From assembly GCA_015494715.1 (NCBI GenBank), contig WGAT01000050.1, positions 1-59,624 of the forward strand: 59,624 bases of DNA. Reading direction: 5' to 3'. The DNA comes from Campylobacterota bacterium. GTDB taxonomy: Bacteria; Campylobacterota; Campylobacteria; Campylobacterales; Nitratiruptoraceae. Numbering within the stretch: position 1 is the first letter of the stretch; the number at the start of each line of letters is the position of its first letter. The translations under genes were made by a program, and so were the position numbers. Shown here in pieces: positions 23,981-33,073 of this stretch. The notes below the pieces were generated by a model. That model searched no databases. It saw nothing but the letters and a program-made list of their open reading frames with translations, and was not told the origin of the DNA.

Positions 23981-25074
23981 TGACGAAATTACCACCGCTA
24001 AAAATCGGGAAATATACGATTAAGTATCCTATCATTCAAGGCGGTATGGGTGTTGGGATAAGCTGGGACAAATTGGCTGGCAATGTGAGCAAAGAGGGGG
24101 GGCTTGGAGTCATCAGCTCTGTTGGTACGGGTTATTACGAAAATAAAAAGTATATTGAAAAAGAGGTGGCCGGCAGACCTTTGGAGACGGCTAATTTCTA
24201 CTCTAAAAAAGCGCTTTTTAAAATTTTTGAAAACGCCAGAAAAATATGCGGCAACGCCCCTTTGGCGGCAAATGTGCTCTATGCCATCAACGACTATGGC
24301 AGAGTGGTACGAGATAGCTGCGAGGCGGGGGCCAATATCATTATCACCGGAGCCGGGCTTCCTACCAATATGCCAGAATTTACCAAAGATTTTCCCGATG
24401 TGGCGCTTGTGCCTATCGTCTCAAGCGCCAAGGCTCTCAAAATCATCTGTAAGCGGTGGACCCAGCGATACGACAGGCTTCCTGATGCGGTGATCGTGGA
24501 GGGGCCTTTGAGCGGCGGACATCAAGGCTTTACCTATGAGCAGTGCTTTATGGAGGAGTTTCAGCTTGAGAATATTGTTCCTCAAGTTATCCAAGAGGCT
24601 AAAAAATGGGGAGATATACCGATAATAGCAGCAGGTGGGATTTGGGATCACGATGATATCGTGAAATATTTGCAAATGGGAGCCGCCGGAGTGCAAATGG
24701 GTACGAGATTTATAGGTACATATGAGTGTGACGCAAATGACAACTTTAAAAAAGTAATCTTGGAAGCAAAAAAAGAGGATATCATTTTGCTCAAGTCTCC
24801 CGTTGGCTATCCGGCTAGAGGAGTGCGTACTAAGCTCATCGAGAAAGTGGAAAAGCGAGCGGGGCCGCCCATTAAATGTATTAGCAATTGTGTGGCTCCT
24901 TGCCATAGAGGAGAAGAGGCCAAGCAGGTAGGGTATTGTATCGCCGATAGACTCAGTGACGCATATCAAGGGGATTTGGAGCTTGGTCTTTTCTTTAGCG
25001 GAGCCAATGGATATCGAGTCAAAGAGCTCATCAGCGTTCAAGAGCTGATGCATAAATTGGTTTATGGAGAGTAG
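23980..25074 (+). CDS. Nitronate monooxygenase-family flavoprotein (2-nitropropane dioxygenase/FabK-like)
   Basis: A 364-residue FMN-binding TIM-barrel protein. It shows IIQGGMGVGIS at residues 16-26, HQGFTYE (with the His common to this family, about 179), AAGGIWDHDDI and GAAGVQMGTRFIGT for phosphate binding of FMN, and a Cys-rich segment ISNCVAPCHRGEE near the C-terminus. Family members are nitronate monooxygenases or FabK-type enoyl-ACP reductases; with no fatty-acid genes nearby I cannot separate these. The same gene occupies this position in C. jejuni as I recall (Cj1270c). It overlaps tyrS by one base, and its TAG lies 3 nt before the apparent start of the amidase gene. Confidence 0.88.
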   Translation: MTKLPPLKIGKYTIKYPIIQGGMGVGISWDKLAGNVSKEGGLGVISSVGTGYYENKKYIEKEVAGRPLETANFYSKKALFKIFENARKICGNAPLAANVLYAINDYGRVVRDSCEAGANIIITGAGLPTNMPEFTKDFPDVALVPIVSSAKALKIICKRWTQRYDRLPDAVIVEGPLSGGHQGFTYEQCFMEEFQLENIVPQVIQEAKKWGDIPIIAAGGIWDHDDIVKYLQMGAAGVQMGTRFIGTYECDANDNFKKVILEAKKEDIILLKSPVGYPARGVRTKLIEKVEKRAGPPIKCISNCVAPCHRGEEAKQVGYCIADRLSDAYQGDLELGLFFSGANGYRVKELISVQELMHKLVYGE

Positions 25075-25077
25075 ACT

Positions 25078-26445
25078 ATACGCATAATCATTTTTTTATT
25101 TGTCGGACTCCTGCTTTTTGGAGGAACCGATGTACGTTTCAAGCAGGCCCACTACTACTGCTCCTCCTCCAGCAAAGCCCGTATTTTAAAAGGGCTGAAA
25201 ATCTATAAATCCTTATATGTGCAAAACAGAGCGAAAAGCTCTAAAACGAAAGCTTTGCGAGGGTTGATATATTGTTCTAAGAAGCTTGGCTTTTCTACGA
25301 AAAGATATCAAAAAGAGCTCAATCTTCTTATAGGTAAGAAGCGTCCAAAAGTATTAAAAAACTCCCTGTACAAAATTCGTTTGGGAAAGGGATATATAGA
25401 TTTTTTCTTTCGTTATCCCCTCAAGCTTTCGGATATCAAACAATGGAATTTTAAAAATCGTTCCCTTTATAAAAGGGTGTACGATATTGCGGGGATTCTC
25501 TCAATGAGAAATCGGCGCTATCGCCTCAAATCCATTAAGGGGGTGCGTGTCGCCCAGTTTAATTCCAAAACCATTCGCATAGTTTTGGAGGATATTCGTC
25601 CCGTATTGAGCAAAATTGCTGTGGAGGGGAATCGATTGAGAATCTATTTACCTCGTAAGAGTAAGTCTATGAAAAAAAGCGCCGTGAAGAGAGTGCAAAA
25701 ACAAGCCACAAGAAAAAAAATAAAAAAAAGGTTAAACACATCTTTATCCATTGCCCCTTCTTCTAAGGTGATCGTGATTGATCCCGGGCACGGAGGAAAA
25801 GATACGGGAGCTGTTGGATATAAAAGAAAAAGAGAAAAAGATATCGTTCTTGCCATTGCCAAAAGGGTCTATAAAGAGCTCAAATCCAAAGGATTTAGGG
25901 TCTATTTGACTCGACGCGGCGACTATTTTGTCACTCTGCGCAATCGCACCAAAATGGCCAACAGGGTCAAAGCCAATCTTTTTATCTCCATTCACGCCAA
26001 TGCCGCGCCTACTAAGCGGAAATATCTTTCTATGAAAGGGCTGGAGACCTTTTTCCTCTCGCCGGCACGAAGTGCTAGGGCTAAGCGTATAGCGGCTTTG
26101 GAGAATAGAGTGGATATGAAAAATCTAAGCTACTATAGCAAAAATGTCTTTTTAAATTTTATCAACAGAGAAAAGACCATTCTTTCAAACAAGTTGGCCA
26201 TCGATGTGCATCGCTCCATTCTCGCACATCTTCGTCAAAGGTATCGAGTTAGTGATGGGGGAGTACGACCGGGGCCGTTTTGGGTTTTGGTGGGGGCGCA
26301 AATGCCCTCAATCCTAGTAGAGGTGGGGTATATTACCAATCCTACCGAGGCGATGCGTCTTTCTAATCCTTTGTACCAAAAATATATCGCCAAGGGGATA
26401 GCTCAAGGGGTGCAAAACTACTTTTTCCATACCCAAACTCGCTAA
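25078..26445 (+). CDS. amiA: N-acetylmuramoyl-L-alanine amidase, apparent AUA start
   Basis: Zn amidase that cuts the glycan-peptide bond of murein, needed for daughter-cell separation. The Amidase_3 domain (about 225-450) has DPGHGGKDTGA with the first Zn His, the metal-binding Glu in KREKDI, the second His in ISIHANA and the catalytic Glu in LVEVGYI. An AMIN-like region precedes it (about 95-200). The first ATG/GTG/TTG in frame is GTG 25219, which would give a protein without a signal sequence. The frame is open upstream to TAG 25072 and encodes a good signal peptide (RIIIFLFVGLLLFGG). GGAG (25066-25069) lies 8 nt before ATA 25078, so I place the start at ATA (455 aa). EnvC/FtsEX from this cluster are the likely activators. 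Confidence 0.82.
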   Translation: MRIIIFLFVGLLLFGGTDVRFKQAHYYCSSSSKARILKGLKIYKSLYVQNRAKSSKTKALRGLIYCSKKLGFSTKRYQKELNLLIGKKRPKVLKNSLYKIRLGKGYIDFFFRYPLKLSDIKQWNFKNRSLYKRVYDIAGILSMRNRRYRLKSIKGVRVAQFNSKTIRIVLEDIRPVLSKIAVEGNRLRIYLPRKSKSMKKSAVKRVQKQATRKKIKKRLNTSLSIAPSSKVIVIDPGHGGKDTGAVGYKRKREKDIVLAIAKRVYKELKSKGFRVYLTRRGDYFVTLRNRTKMANRVKANLFISIHANAAPTKRKYLSMKGLETFFLSPARSARAKRIAALENRVDMKNLSYYSKNVFLNFINREKTILSNKLAIDVHRSILAHLRQRYRVSDGGVRPGPFWVLVGAQMPSILVEVGYITNPTEAMRLSNPLYQKYIAKGIAQGVQNYFFHTQTR

Positions 26446-26455
26446 TGCATCCCAA

Positions 26456-26475
26456 GTCGAGGAGAGCTCCCCGAC
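26456..26475. terminator. Inverted repeat between convergent amidase and ppa genes
   Basis: An imperfect palindrome, GTCG-A-GGAG...CTCC-C-CGAC (26456-26475), in the 41-bp gap between convergent genes. No T-run follows on either strand, so if it terminates transcription it is atypical. Confidence 0.35.
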
Positions 26476-26486
26476 CTAAAGGGACT

Positions 26487-27005
26487 TTATCGATAGTTGG
26501 CTATCGCCTCTTCCAAAATTTTTGTGGCTTCTTCCAGCCCTTTGTACTCTTTGACTTTGACCCATTTGTTGGGCTCGAGCATTTTATATGTTTCAAAGAA
26601 ATTTTTGATCTTGTTCAGGGTATGTTTGGGCAGATCCTCGATGGATTTGATATCGTCGTAGGTAGGGTCTACTTTGCTTACGGGTACGGCGATGAGCTTT
26701 TCGTCCATCCCTTTTTCATCTTCCATGACCAGCACGCCAATAAGCCGTGATTTGATTACGCTGCCAGGGACTACCGCATAGTCGCTTAAAACCATAATGT
26801 CTACCGGATCGCCGTCTGCCGCCAGAGTGTTGGGTACGAAGCCGTAGTTGGCCGGATAGTACATGGCGCTATACATCACTCTATCGACCCAGATGGCACC
26901 GCTCTCTTTGTCCAGCTCATATTTGATGTTGGAGCCATAAGGAATTTCTATAAGGGCATGTACCTTTTGTGGCCCCTCCCCATATCCTATTTTATCTAAA
27001 TGCAT
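26487..27005 (-). CDS. ppa: Inorganic pyrophosphatase
   Basis: Family I soluble pyrophosphatase, hydrolysing PPi to drive biosynthesis. The 172-residue protein shows YGFVPNTLAADGDPVDIMVL (about 55-74), containing the DGDPVD metal-binding signature, and the conserved KYELDKESGAI near the N-terminus. Length is typical of bacterial hexameric enzymes. AGGAGG lies 5 nt before ATG 27005. It has its own -10 box at 27043-27048 but may also be reached by transcription from the aspS-adk operon. Confidence 0.97.
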   Translation of the reverse strand: MHLDKIGYGEGPQKVHALIEIPYGSNIKYELDKESGAIWVDRVMYSAMYYPANYGFVPNTLAADGDPVDIMVLSDYAVVPGSVIKSRLIGVLVMEDEKGMDEKLIAVPVSKVDPTYDDIKSIEDLPKHTLNKIKNFFETYKMLEPNKWVKVKEYKGLEEATKILEEAIANYR

Positions 27006-27042
27006 TGTTCCTCCTTTGTATAAAATTGATGGGATTGATAAG

Positions 27043-27048
27043 ATTATA
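27043..27048 (-). promoter_or_regulatory. -10 box for ppa
   Basis: TATAAT on the minus strand, about 37 bp upstream of the ppa start and directly after the stop codon of the DUF503 gene. It gives ppa a likely independent promoter. Confidence 0.5.
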
Positions 27049-27324
27049 TTACAAAATCTCGTAGTTTATCGTAAATTCCAAATCCAAAAATTGACGCTCT
27101 AAGACTTTTTGGAGCTTTTCGATTTTATTATTGGCTTCTTGTTCGTTAGCGGCAAAAAAACATAGCGCAACTACTCCTTCTTTTGGATATTCGCCACTTA
27201 GATCCACTACGGCCATATTTTGGTTTTTGAGTCGCTCTTTGATGGAGCTTAGGATCTTTCTGCGTCCCTTGAGAGAGTGGATGTAGGGTAGATCGAGCGT
27301 GAGGAGGGCATGGACGATTAGCAC
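27049..27324 (-). CDS. DUF503 family protein
   Basis: A 91-residue ferredoxin-fold-like protein of the DUF503 (YlxP-type) family. Conserved features are LPYIHSLKGRRKILSSIKERL (here split, about residues 13-33) and the alternating beta/alpha pattern throughout. Members often lie beside rbfA, infB or truB in other bacteria, suggesting a link with ribosome maturation or RNA, but none of these is adjacent. It overlaps the cinA-like gene by 7 nt and is the last gene before the ppa promoter. No catalytic residues are known. Confidence 0.8.
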   Translation of the reverse strand: MLIVHALLTLDLPYIHSLKGRRKILSSIKERLKNQNMAVVDLSGEYPKEGVVALCFFAANEQEANNKIEKLQKVLERQFLDLEFTINYEIL

Positions 27325-28067
27325 GCTTCACCCTCTTTGTATTCAAATCCTCTTTTTTGGATATGCTCTTTTAAAAACGCCATCCACTTCTCTACCTCTT
27401 TTGGGTCTTCGGCGGCGATGGAGAGGACGTCGTAGTAGCCATCTTTGTCAAATCTTGGCAGTGATGAGAACTCTATGCTAGAGGGCAAAGCTCGCATCAG
27501 ATCCATCAGATCGTTTTCGCTGGCTTTGACACAGATGGTTTGGCGATGAAGCTTTTTGGATGGAAAATCTTTAAGCGCTTCTTCGACCATAGGATGGGCC
27601 ATTTGAGGGAATCCGGGCATAAAAAAGAAGCGATCTTGCAAAGAAAATCCCGGGACTTGATTGACAGGATTGTACAAAAGTTTTGCACCTTTGGGAAGAT
27701 GGGCCATTTGGATGCGGTGAGGATAAGCCTCTTGGCCAAAGCGCTTTTGGATGAGCTTTTTGGCCTCGGGGTGCTCGTAGAGCTTCCCGTCGCCAAAAGC
27801 TTTGGCCGCTACCGCTCTGGTGTAGTCATCGGGTGTGGCTCCGATCCCACCGAAGCTAAAGAGCACGGAGTTAGGATCTTGGGCGATCATCCGATAGACC
27901 CGCTCCATCAAAATCGGATCGTCTTCGATGATAAAACTACCTTTGAGGCGATAGCCCTTTTTGGCCAGCTCTTGGCGCAAAAAATCGAAATGGCGATCTT
28001 GGCGTCTACCAGCCAGTATCTCTGTGCCAATGATTACGGCATAAAAGTTAGGATTTAACTTTTTCAA
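27318..28067 (-). CDS. CinA N-terminal/MoaB-like domain protein
   Basis: A 249-residue protein corresponding to the N-terminal molybdopterin-binding-like (MoCF) domain of CinA. It has [17 protein letters not shown] (about 14-30), [17 protein letters not shown] (about 70-86) and MPGFPQM (about 153-159), the three loops that form the nucleotide/pterin-binding face. Full-length CinA is about 415 residues, with a C-terminal nicotinamide-nucleotide amidase domain that is absent here. The N-domain in other bacteria has ADP-ribose pyrophosphatase activity (known); activity here is only inferred. It overlaps both DUF503 (7 nt) and adk (20 nt). Confidence 0.85.
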   Translation of the reverse strand: MKKLNPNFYAVIIGTEILAGRRQDRHFDFLRQELAKKGYRLKGSFIIEDDPILMERVYRMIAQDPNSVLFSFGGIGATPDDYTRAVAAKAFGDGKLYEHPEAKKLIQKRFGQEAYPHRIQMAHLPKGAKLLYNPVNQVPGFSLQDRFFFMPGFPQMAHPMVEEALKDFPSKKLHRQTICVKASENDLMDLMRALPSSIEFSSLPRFDKDGYYDVLSIAAEDPKEVEKWMAFLKEHIQKRGFEYKEGEAC

Positions 28068-28626
28068 GGATAAACTTCTCCATCTCCTCTACGATCTCTT
28101 CGATACTGCGCTCGCCATCGATCTTTTTGAGCAGCCCTTTGGATTCGTAGAATTTTTCGATCTGGGGAAGTGGCTCCAAAAAGACTTTCATACGGTTGTT
28201 GAAGACCTCTTCGTTATCGTCGGCTCCTCGCTGTCTGCCAAGGACTCGCTCTCTTGCGGTCTCTTCGCTCACCACCACTTCGATGACCGCTTCGAGCTTG
28301 ATATCTGGATTTTGCTTGAGCATCTCTTCTAGAGCCTCCATCTGTTCCACGCTTCTTGGGAATCCATCGATGAGGATGATCTCTTTGTCGTTGTTGAGGA
28401 TGGCGTTTTTGATAGTATCCATTACGATTTCCAGTGGTACCAATTGGCCATTGTCCACATAGCTGGCGATCGTCGCACCAAGGGGAGTGCCTTTCTTGAT
28501 CTCGGCTCGCAGTAGATCCCCTGTGGAGTAGTGGGCAATTTTATCGCTGTTTCGTTTGGCAATAAGCTCGGCATCCGTCGTCTTGCCGCTACCCGGCGCT
28601 CCAATGATTAAAAACAGGTGTTTCAT
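28048..28626 (-). CDS. adk: Adenylate kinase, short form
   Basis: Interconverts AMP, ADP and ATP. The 192-residue protein has the P-loop GAPGSGKTT (about 8-16), the AMP-binding segments STGDLLR and [12 protein letters not shown] (about 83-94) and [19 protein letters not shown] (about 125-143) spanning a short LID. The longer LID insertion with a Zn-binding Cys cluster found in many bacteria is missing, as is normal for short-form adenylate kinases. I start at ATG 28626, with AAGGAG 6 nt upstream; the open frame continues upstream only into feoA. It overlaps the downstream cinA-like gene. Confidence 0.95.
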   Translation of the reverse strand: MKHLFLIIGAPGSGKTTDAELIAKRNSDKIAHYSTGDLLRAEIKKGTPLGATIASYVDNGQLVPLEIVMDTIKNAILNNDKEIILIDGFPRSVEQMEALEEMLKQNPDIKLEAVIEVVVSEETARERVLGRQRGADDNEEVFNNRMKVFLEPLPQIEKFYESKGLLKKIDGERSIEEIVEEMEKFILEKVKS

Positions 28627-28636
28627 TTTTTCTCCT

Positions 28637-28861
28637 TTATAATTTGCTGACATATATTTTTTGGGCTTGGCCTCTGCATAGAGCCAGCTTGGTTCCATTC
28701 ACCTCTATTTGGATCGGGCCAAAAAAGCTTTTGTTGAGGATTTTGACCACATCTCCTCGTCTAAGCCCCATGGCTTCGAGTTTGCATCGAAATTCGTCGC
28801 ACTCTTTCTCAAAGCCCTCCACCCGGACCAAATCTCCTTGTTTGGCGTCACTGAGTTTCAT
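28637..28861 (-). CDS. feoA: FeoA-domain protein
   Basis: A 74-residue SH3-like protein of the FeoA family, which in classical systems stimulates the FeoB ferrous-iron transporter. Typical features are [15 protein letters not shown] at the start, [15 protein letters not shown] in the middle and [16 protein letters not shown] at the end. I start at ATG 28861, which overlaps the aspS stop by 14 nt; a longer start at 28876 is possible but lies further into aspS. No feoB is adjacent: the gene is between aspS and adk. It could act on a distant FeoB or as an independent FeoA-like protein. Confidence 0.85.
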   Translation of the reverse strand: MKLSDAKQGDLVRVEGFEKECDEFRCKLEAMGLRRGDVVKILNKSFFGPIQIEVNGTKLALCRGQAQKIYVSKL

Positions 28862-30617
28862 GTTTTTTCGGTTCACGAATCCTTAGATGTAGTTCTCTAA
28901 GCTGCTCGGGATCCACCGCACTTGGGGCGTTCGTGAGCAGACACTGGGCCTTTTGGGTTTTTGGAAAGGCGATCACGTCTCGGATGTTGTCCCGTTTGGT
29001 CAGCAGCATCACGAGTCTATCAAATCCCAACGCAAATCCTCCATGGGGAGGTGCTCCAAACTTCAAAGCATCGAGCAAAAAGCCAAATTTCTCTTTGGCC
29101 TCCTCTTCGCCGATGCCAAGAATCTCAAATATTCTTTGTTGGATTTGGGGTTTGTGGATCCTGATACTCCCGCCTCCTAGCTCTACGCCGTTGAGGACGA
29201 TATCGTAGGCTTGGGAGGTCATCGCCTCGTAGTCCTCCTCATCGATATTTTTTGGCATGGTAAAGGGGTGGTGGAGCGCTTTTATCTTTACCTCTCCCTC
29301 TTCGATCTCGAACATCGGAAAATCCACTATCCAGACAAACTCGTATCGATCTTTATCGATAAGCCCCATTCTTTTGGCCACCTCTTCTCTGAGACGCCCC
29401 ATATAATCAAGCACCACCTTTTTGGGTCCCGCTCCAAAAAAGATCAGATCTCCAGGCTCTACCTTGCAGCGATCTACTAGTGCCTTTTTTTCCTCATCAC
29501 TCAAAAACTTCACAATAGGGCCTTGCAGATCTTTGTCCTCTTTGACCTTGACCCATGCAAGCCCTTTTGCCCCAAATTTGGCCACGAAGTCTGTGAGAGC
29601 ATCGATGTCTTTTCGGCTGAGCGCATCGGCTCCCCTCTTGACGGGCAAGGCTTTGATGCGGTTGAGCTTTTTGTATTGGGCGATATCTCGAAAGACCTTA
29701 AGCTCGGTATTTTCAAAGATATCGATTACGTCTACGAGTTCCAAGCCGTAGCGGAGGTCTGGTTTGTCGCTGCCGTATTTTTCCATCGCCTCTTTGTAGG
29801 GCATGCGGCGAATGGGCGTGGCGACTTCGATACCCGCTTCTTTGAATATCGCTTGAATGAGCCCCTCGGCTACCGCCATCACCTCTTCTTCGGTGCAAAA
29901 GCTCATCTCCACGTCTATTTGGGTAAATTCTGGCTGGCGGTCGGCCCGCAAATCCTCATCTCGAAAACATTTGGCGATCTGAAAGTAGCGATCAAACCCA
30001 GCCACCATCAAAAGCTGCTTAAAAAGCTGGGGCGATTGGGGCAGGGCGTAAAATTCTCCCGGATAGAGGCGGCTTGGGACGAGATAGTCTCTCGCACCCT
30101 CTGGAGTCGATTTGGTGAGGATAGGGGTCTCTACCTCCAAAAAGCCGTTTTTATCCAAAAAGTTTCGTGCTGCGATGGCCACTTTGGAGCGAAGCTGGAA
30201 GGTCTCGAAGGCCTCTTTGGTCCGAAGATCTAGATAGCGGTATTTGAGACGGATCTCTTCGTTGACGTTGGTATCACCTATCAAAAAGGGTAGCGGCTCG
30301 CTCTCGTTTTCGATCTCGAGATCTTCCACCACCACTTCGATTTTACCCGTTTTGAGTTTTGGGTTCTCCAGTCCCTCGCCTCTGAGGCGCACTTTGCCTT
30401 TTGCTACGAGTACATATTCATCTCTGACACGGGAGGCTATCTTGTGTGCTTGTGGGCTATCGGCCGGATCGCAAACAAGTTGGACGATACCCGTTTTGTC
30501 TCTGAGGTCGATGAATATAACCCCTCCATGGTCTCGATAGCTGTTGGCCCATCCACATAAGACCACCTCTTTGCCTACATCTTTTTCGTCAAGTTGGGCG
30601 CAGTAATCGGTTCTCAA
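28848..30617 (-). CDS. aspS: Aspartate--tRNA ligase
   Basis: Class II synthetase charging tRNA-Asp; in bacteria that make Asn-tRNA by amidation it is often non-discriminating (not decidable here). The 589-residue protein has an OB-fold anticodon-binding domain (about 1-105), motif 2 in [18 protein letters not shown] (about 212-229), the bacterial GAD insertion (about 300-400) and motif 3 [13 protein letters not shown] (about 525-537). I choose TTG 30617: AAAGGA is 7 nt upstream and LRTDYC matches the usual beginning of relatives; an in-frame upstream extension of 10 codons runs toward the -10 box. It leads the minus-strand operon into feoA, adk and others. Confidence 0.96.
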   Translation of the reverse strand: MRTDYCAQLDEKDVGKEVVLCGWANSYRDHGGVIFIDLRDKTGIVQLVCDPADSPQAHKIASRVRDEYVLVAKGKVRLRGEGLENPKLKTGKIEVVVEDLEIENESEPLPFLIGDTNVNEEIRLKYRYLDLRTKEAFETFQLRSKVAIAARNFLDKNGFLEVETPILTKSTPEGARDYLVPSRLYPGEFYALPQSPQLFKQLLMVAGFDRYFQIAKCFRDEDLRADRQPEFTQIDVEMSFCTEEEVMAVAEGLIQAIFKEAGIEVATPIRRMPYKEAMEKYGSDKPDLRYGLELVDVIDIFENTELKVFRDIAQYKKLNRIKALPVKRGADALSRKDIDALTDFVAKFGAKGLAWVKVKEDKDLQGPIVKFLSDEEKKALVDRCKVEPGDLIFFGAGPKKVVLDYMGRLREEVAKRMGLIDKDRYEFVWIVDFPMFEIEEGEVKIKALHHPFTMPKNIDEEDYEAMTSQAYDIVLNGVELGGGSIRIHKPQIQQRIFEILGIGEEEAKEKFGFLLDALKFGAPPHGGFALGFDRLVMLLTKRDNIRDVIAFPKTQKAQCLLTNAPSAVDPEQLRELHLRIREPKKHETQ

Positions 30618-30646
30618 CTCGCTTTCCTTTGTCAATTTTTGGCCCA

Positions 30647-30652
30647 ATTATA
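30647..30652 (-). promoter_or_regulatory. -10 box for aspS operon
   Basis: TATAAT on the minus strand, 29 bp before the aspS TTG start. It is in the short divergent region shared with nadK. Confidence 0.5.
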
Positions 30653-30673
30653 CACAAGCTAATCTTACAAAGA

Positions 30674-30679
30674 TATGAT
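30674..30679 (+). promoter_or_regulatory. -10 box for nadK operon
   Basis: TATGAT on the plus strand, 25 bp before ATG 30705. An in-frame ATG at 30675 lies inside this box, which argues against that longer start. Confidence 0.4.
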
Positions 30680-30704
30680 AAAATATGGCAAAAAAGCGAG
30701 CGGT

Positions 30705-31547
30705 ATGAAAATAGAGTGCGTGGGAGTAGTGATCAAACCCGGAGGTAGCGAGCTCAAACCCGTTTATAAAAGAATAAAAAAAGTTTTTGAAAAAGAGGGG
30801 ATCAAAGTCACGCTGGACAAGGCGAGCGCTCAGATCATCTCCGAAAGAGATGGGATGAGTTTTGACGAGATGTGTCAAAAGTGTGATCTATTGGTCTCGT
30901 TGGGCGGGGATGGTACGCTGCTCTCCGTGGCAAGACGCAGCTATCCTTATCACAAGCCAGTCCTTGGGATCAATGTGGGGCGCCTTGGCTTTTTGACCGA
31001 TATCCATCCAGACGATATGCCAGAATTTGTCAAAAGGCTCAAAAAAGAGGAGTACCGCATCGATACGAGGATGATGATAGAGGTCTCCATCCTCGGTAAA
31101 AAAGAAAAAATCGTCGCTTTTAACGATGTGGTCTTTACCCGTCCCGCAGTCTCTAAAATGATCCACATCGAAACCTTTACCAACGATACGCTTCTTAATA
31201 GCTACTATGGTGACGGACTCATCATTGCCACTCCCACAGGTTCTACCGCTTATAATCTCTCTGCCGGTGGGCCCGTGGTCTATCCTTTTTTGGAGGCTTT
31301 TATCTTCACGCCCATCTGTCCCCACTCCTTGACCCAGCGCCCACTCGTATTGCCTGCAGATTTTGAGATCAAGGTGACGACCAAAAGCAAATCGGCTCTT
31401 ATCGTGGTGGATGGCCAAGATATGTATGAGTTTACTCCCCAAGATATCGTTATCGTCAAAAAAGCCCCCGTGGGAGCCAAACTGATCCATAGGGTAGAGC
31501 GCAACTATTTTAATGTCTTAAGAGAGAAGCTTGGTTGGGGTATTTAA
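30705..31547 (+). CDS. nadK: NAD kinase
   Basis: Makes NADP from NAD and ATP. The 280-residue protein has LVSLGGDGTLLSVAR (about 66-80) with the GGDG motif and catalytic Asp, NVGRLGFLTD (about 94-103), and IATPTGSTAYNLSAGGP (about 166-182) near the C-terminal beta-sandwich. Length is normal. I use ATG 30705 because the alternative ATG 30675 falls inside the predicted -10 box; the ribosome-binding site is weak (GAGCGG). Its TAA shares one base with the recN ATG. Confidence 0.93.
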   Translation: MKIECVGVVIKPGGSELKPVYKRIKKVFEKEGIKVTLDKASAQIISERDGMSFDEMCQKCDLLVSLGGDGTLLSVARRSYPYHKPVLGINVGRLGFLTDIHPDDMPEFVKRLKKEEYRIDTRMMIEVSILGKKEKIVAFNDVVFTRPAVSKMIHIETFTNDTLLNSYYGDGLIIATPTGSTAYNLSAGGPVVYPFLEAFIFTPICPHSLTQRPLVLPADFEIKVTTKSKSALIVVDGQDMYEFTPQDIVIVKKAPVGAKLIHRVERNYFNVLREKLGWGI

Positions 31548-33073
31548 TGGTTGAGCGGCTGCTGGTACGAGAGTACTTGAGCTTTGATGAGGTGATATTG
31601 GAGTTTCGTCCGGGACTAGTGGTCTTTACGGGGCCTAGCGGAGCCGGGAAGAGTATTCTTATTGACGCTCTTTTGGCTCTTTTTGGTTTGCGTCCCCAGC
31701 AAGCAAGACTGAGTGAAATGGTCGTGTCATTGGGACTGGAGTTAGAGAGATATGGTATCCAAGAGCAAGAGGCGCAGATAGTCCGTGCGGTGAAAAAAGA
31801 GAAAGTGCGCTATTTTTTAAACGATCAGAGCATCTCCAAAAAGGCTTTGCGTACTCTTTTTGAGCCGTATGTGCGTTATCTGGGTCAAAAGGATTTAAGC
31901 TTTTTTGAGAGTGCCAATATCCTTTTGATGCTTGATGATTTTGTCCAAGATTCCCAATATCCTCAGCTTTTACAAGAGCTACAAAAGAGCTTTAAACAAT
32001 GGACGGCTAAAACAAAAGAGCTCAAAGAGCTTGAGGAAAAAGAGAAAAAATCCCAAGAGCTAAAAGAGTTTTTAGAGTTTGAGATCCATAAGATAGCTTC
32101 GGTGGAGCCCAAAAAAGGGGAGTATGAGGAGCTGATGCAAATAAAAAAAGAGCTCTCCAAAAAAGAGAAAATAGCCCAGTCTATAGCCGAGGCCGAGATG
32201 ATTTTCGAATATGAGGGGGCGGTGAGCAGGGCATTGGAGACTATAGGAGCCAATGGCGAGTTTTTTGAGTCGGCAATGAATGAGCTGCGAGAGATTTTGG
32301 GCAGCGAAAAAGATCGCCTCGAAGAGCTTGACGGGATCGATGTCAAAGAGGTCCTAGATCGATTGGAACAGCTCTCGGCTTTGAAGCGTCGGTACGGGTC
32401 GATAGAAAAAGCCTTGGAAGAGCTGGAGAGAAAACGAGCGGAGCTGGCGCGTTTGGAAAACCTCTCGTTTGAAAAAAAAGCTATACGAAAAGACGTGGAA
32501 AAGTTGGCGCAAAAATTGGAGGAGTTGGCCCGCAAAGTGAGCAAAAAGCGGCAAGAGGCGGCCAAAATCTTTGAGCAAAAGATCAACGGCTATCTTGCGC
32601 AGCTTCGCTTGCCTATGGCTTCTATCGAGCTCAAACCAGATAAGCTCACTGCACAGGGATGGGATAAGGCGGTGGTGCATCTTGGAGGCGTTGCTTTTAA
32701 AAAGATCAGCTCTGGCGAGTACAATCGTCTCAGACTTGCCTTTTTGGTCTCTTGGAGCGAGGTAAAAGCCAAAAGAGGGATTTTGATCCTTGATGAGATC
32801 GACGCCAATATCAGTGGCGAAGAGTCGATGGCGGTGGCCAAAATACTGCAAAAGTTGGCCAAAAACTATCAGGTCTTTGCCATCAGTCATCAAGCGCAAC
32901 TAGCCAGTAGGGCCGATCAGCACTTTTTGGTCACAAAAGAGAAAAATTTGAGTCGAGTAGAGGAATTGGGCTATAATAAAAGAGAAGAGGAGATAGCTAG
33001 AATTATAAGCGGTGAGACCATCGCTCAAGAGGCTAGAGATTTTGCGAAAAAATTGCTCAAGGAGAAAAGTTGA
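31547..33073 (+). CDS. recN: DNA repair SMC-like ATPase RecN
   Basis: Cohesin-like ATPase acting in double-strand-break repair. The 508-residue protein has an N-terminal Walker A, FTGPSGAGKSILIDALL (about 26-42), a long charged coiled coil (about 145-355), a signature region (KKISSGEYNRLRLAF, about 385-399) and Walker B GILILDEIDANISGEES (about 408-424). Typical RecN is about 550 residues, so the coiled-coil arms are slightly short, as in other epsilonproteobacteria. It starts at the ATG overlapping the nadK stop. The nadK-recN order is widespread in bacteria. Confidence 0.94.
   Translation: MVERLLVREYLSFDEVILEFRPGLVVFTGPSGAGKSILIDALLALFGLRPQQARLSEMVVSLGLELERYGIQEQEAQIVRAVKKEKVRYFLNDQSISKKALRTLFEPYVRYLGQKDLSFFESANILLMLDDFVQDSQYPQLLQELQKSFKQWTAKTKELKELEEKEKKSQELKEFLEFEIHKIASVEPKKGEYEELMQIKKELSKKEKIAQSIAEAEMIFEYEGAVSRALETIGANGEFFESAMNELREILGSEKDRLEELDGIDVKEVLDRLEQLSALKRRYGSIEKALEELERKRAELARLENLSFEKKAIRKDVEKLAQKLEELARKVSKKRQEAAKIFEQKINGYLAQLRLPMASIELKPDKLTAQGWDKAVVHLGGVAFKKISSGEYNRLRLAFLVSWSEVKAKRGILILDEIDANISGEESMAVAKILQKLAKNYQVFAISHQAQLASRADQHFLVTKEKNLSRVEELGYNKREEEIARIISGETIAQEARDFAKKLLKEKS

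Noticed and set aside
29523-30233. 236-codon open frame on plus opposite aspS
   Set aside because: Shadow of the aspS coding frame; no protein-like hydrophobic pattern or start signals.
30675-30704. Alternative upstream ATG for nadK
   Set aside because: It lies inside the TATGAT predicted -10 box, so it is probably not in the mRNA; the family-like sequence starts at 30705.
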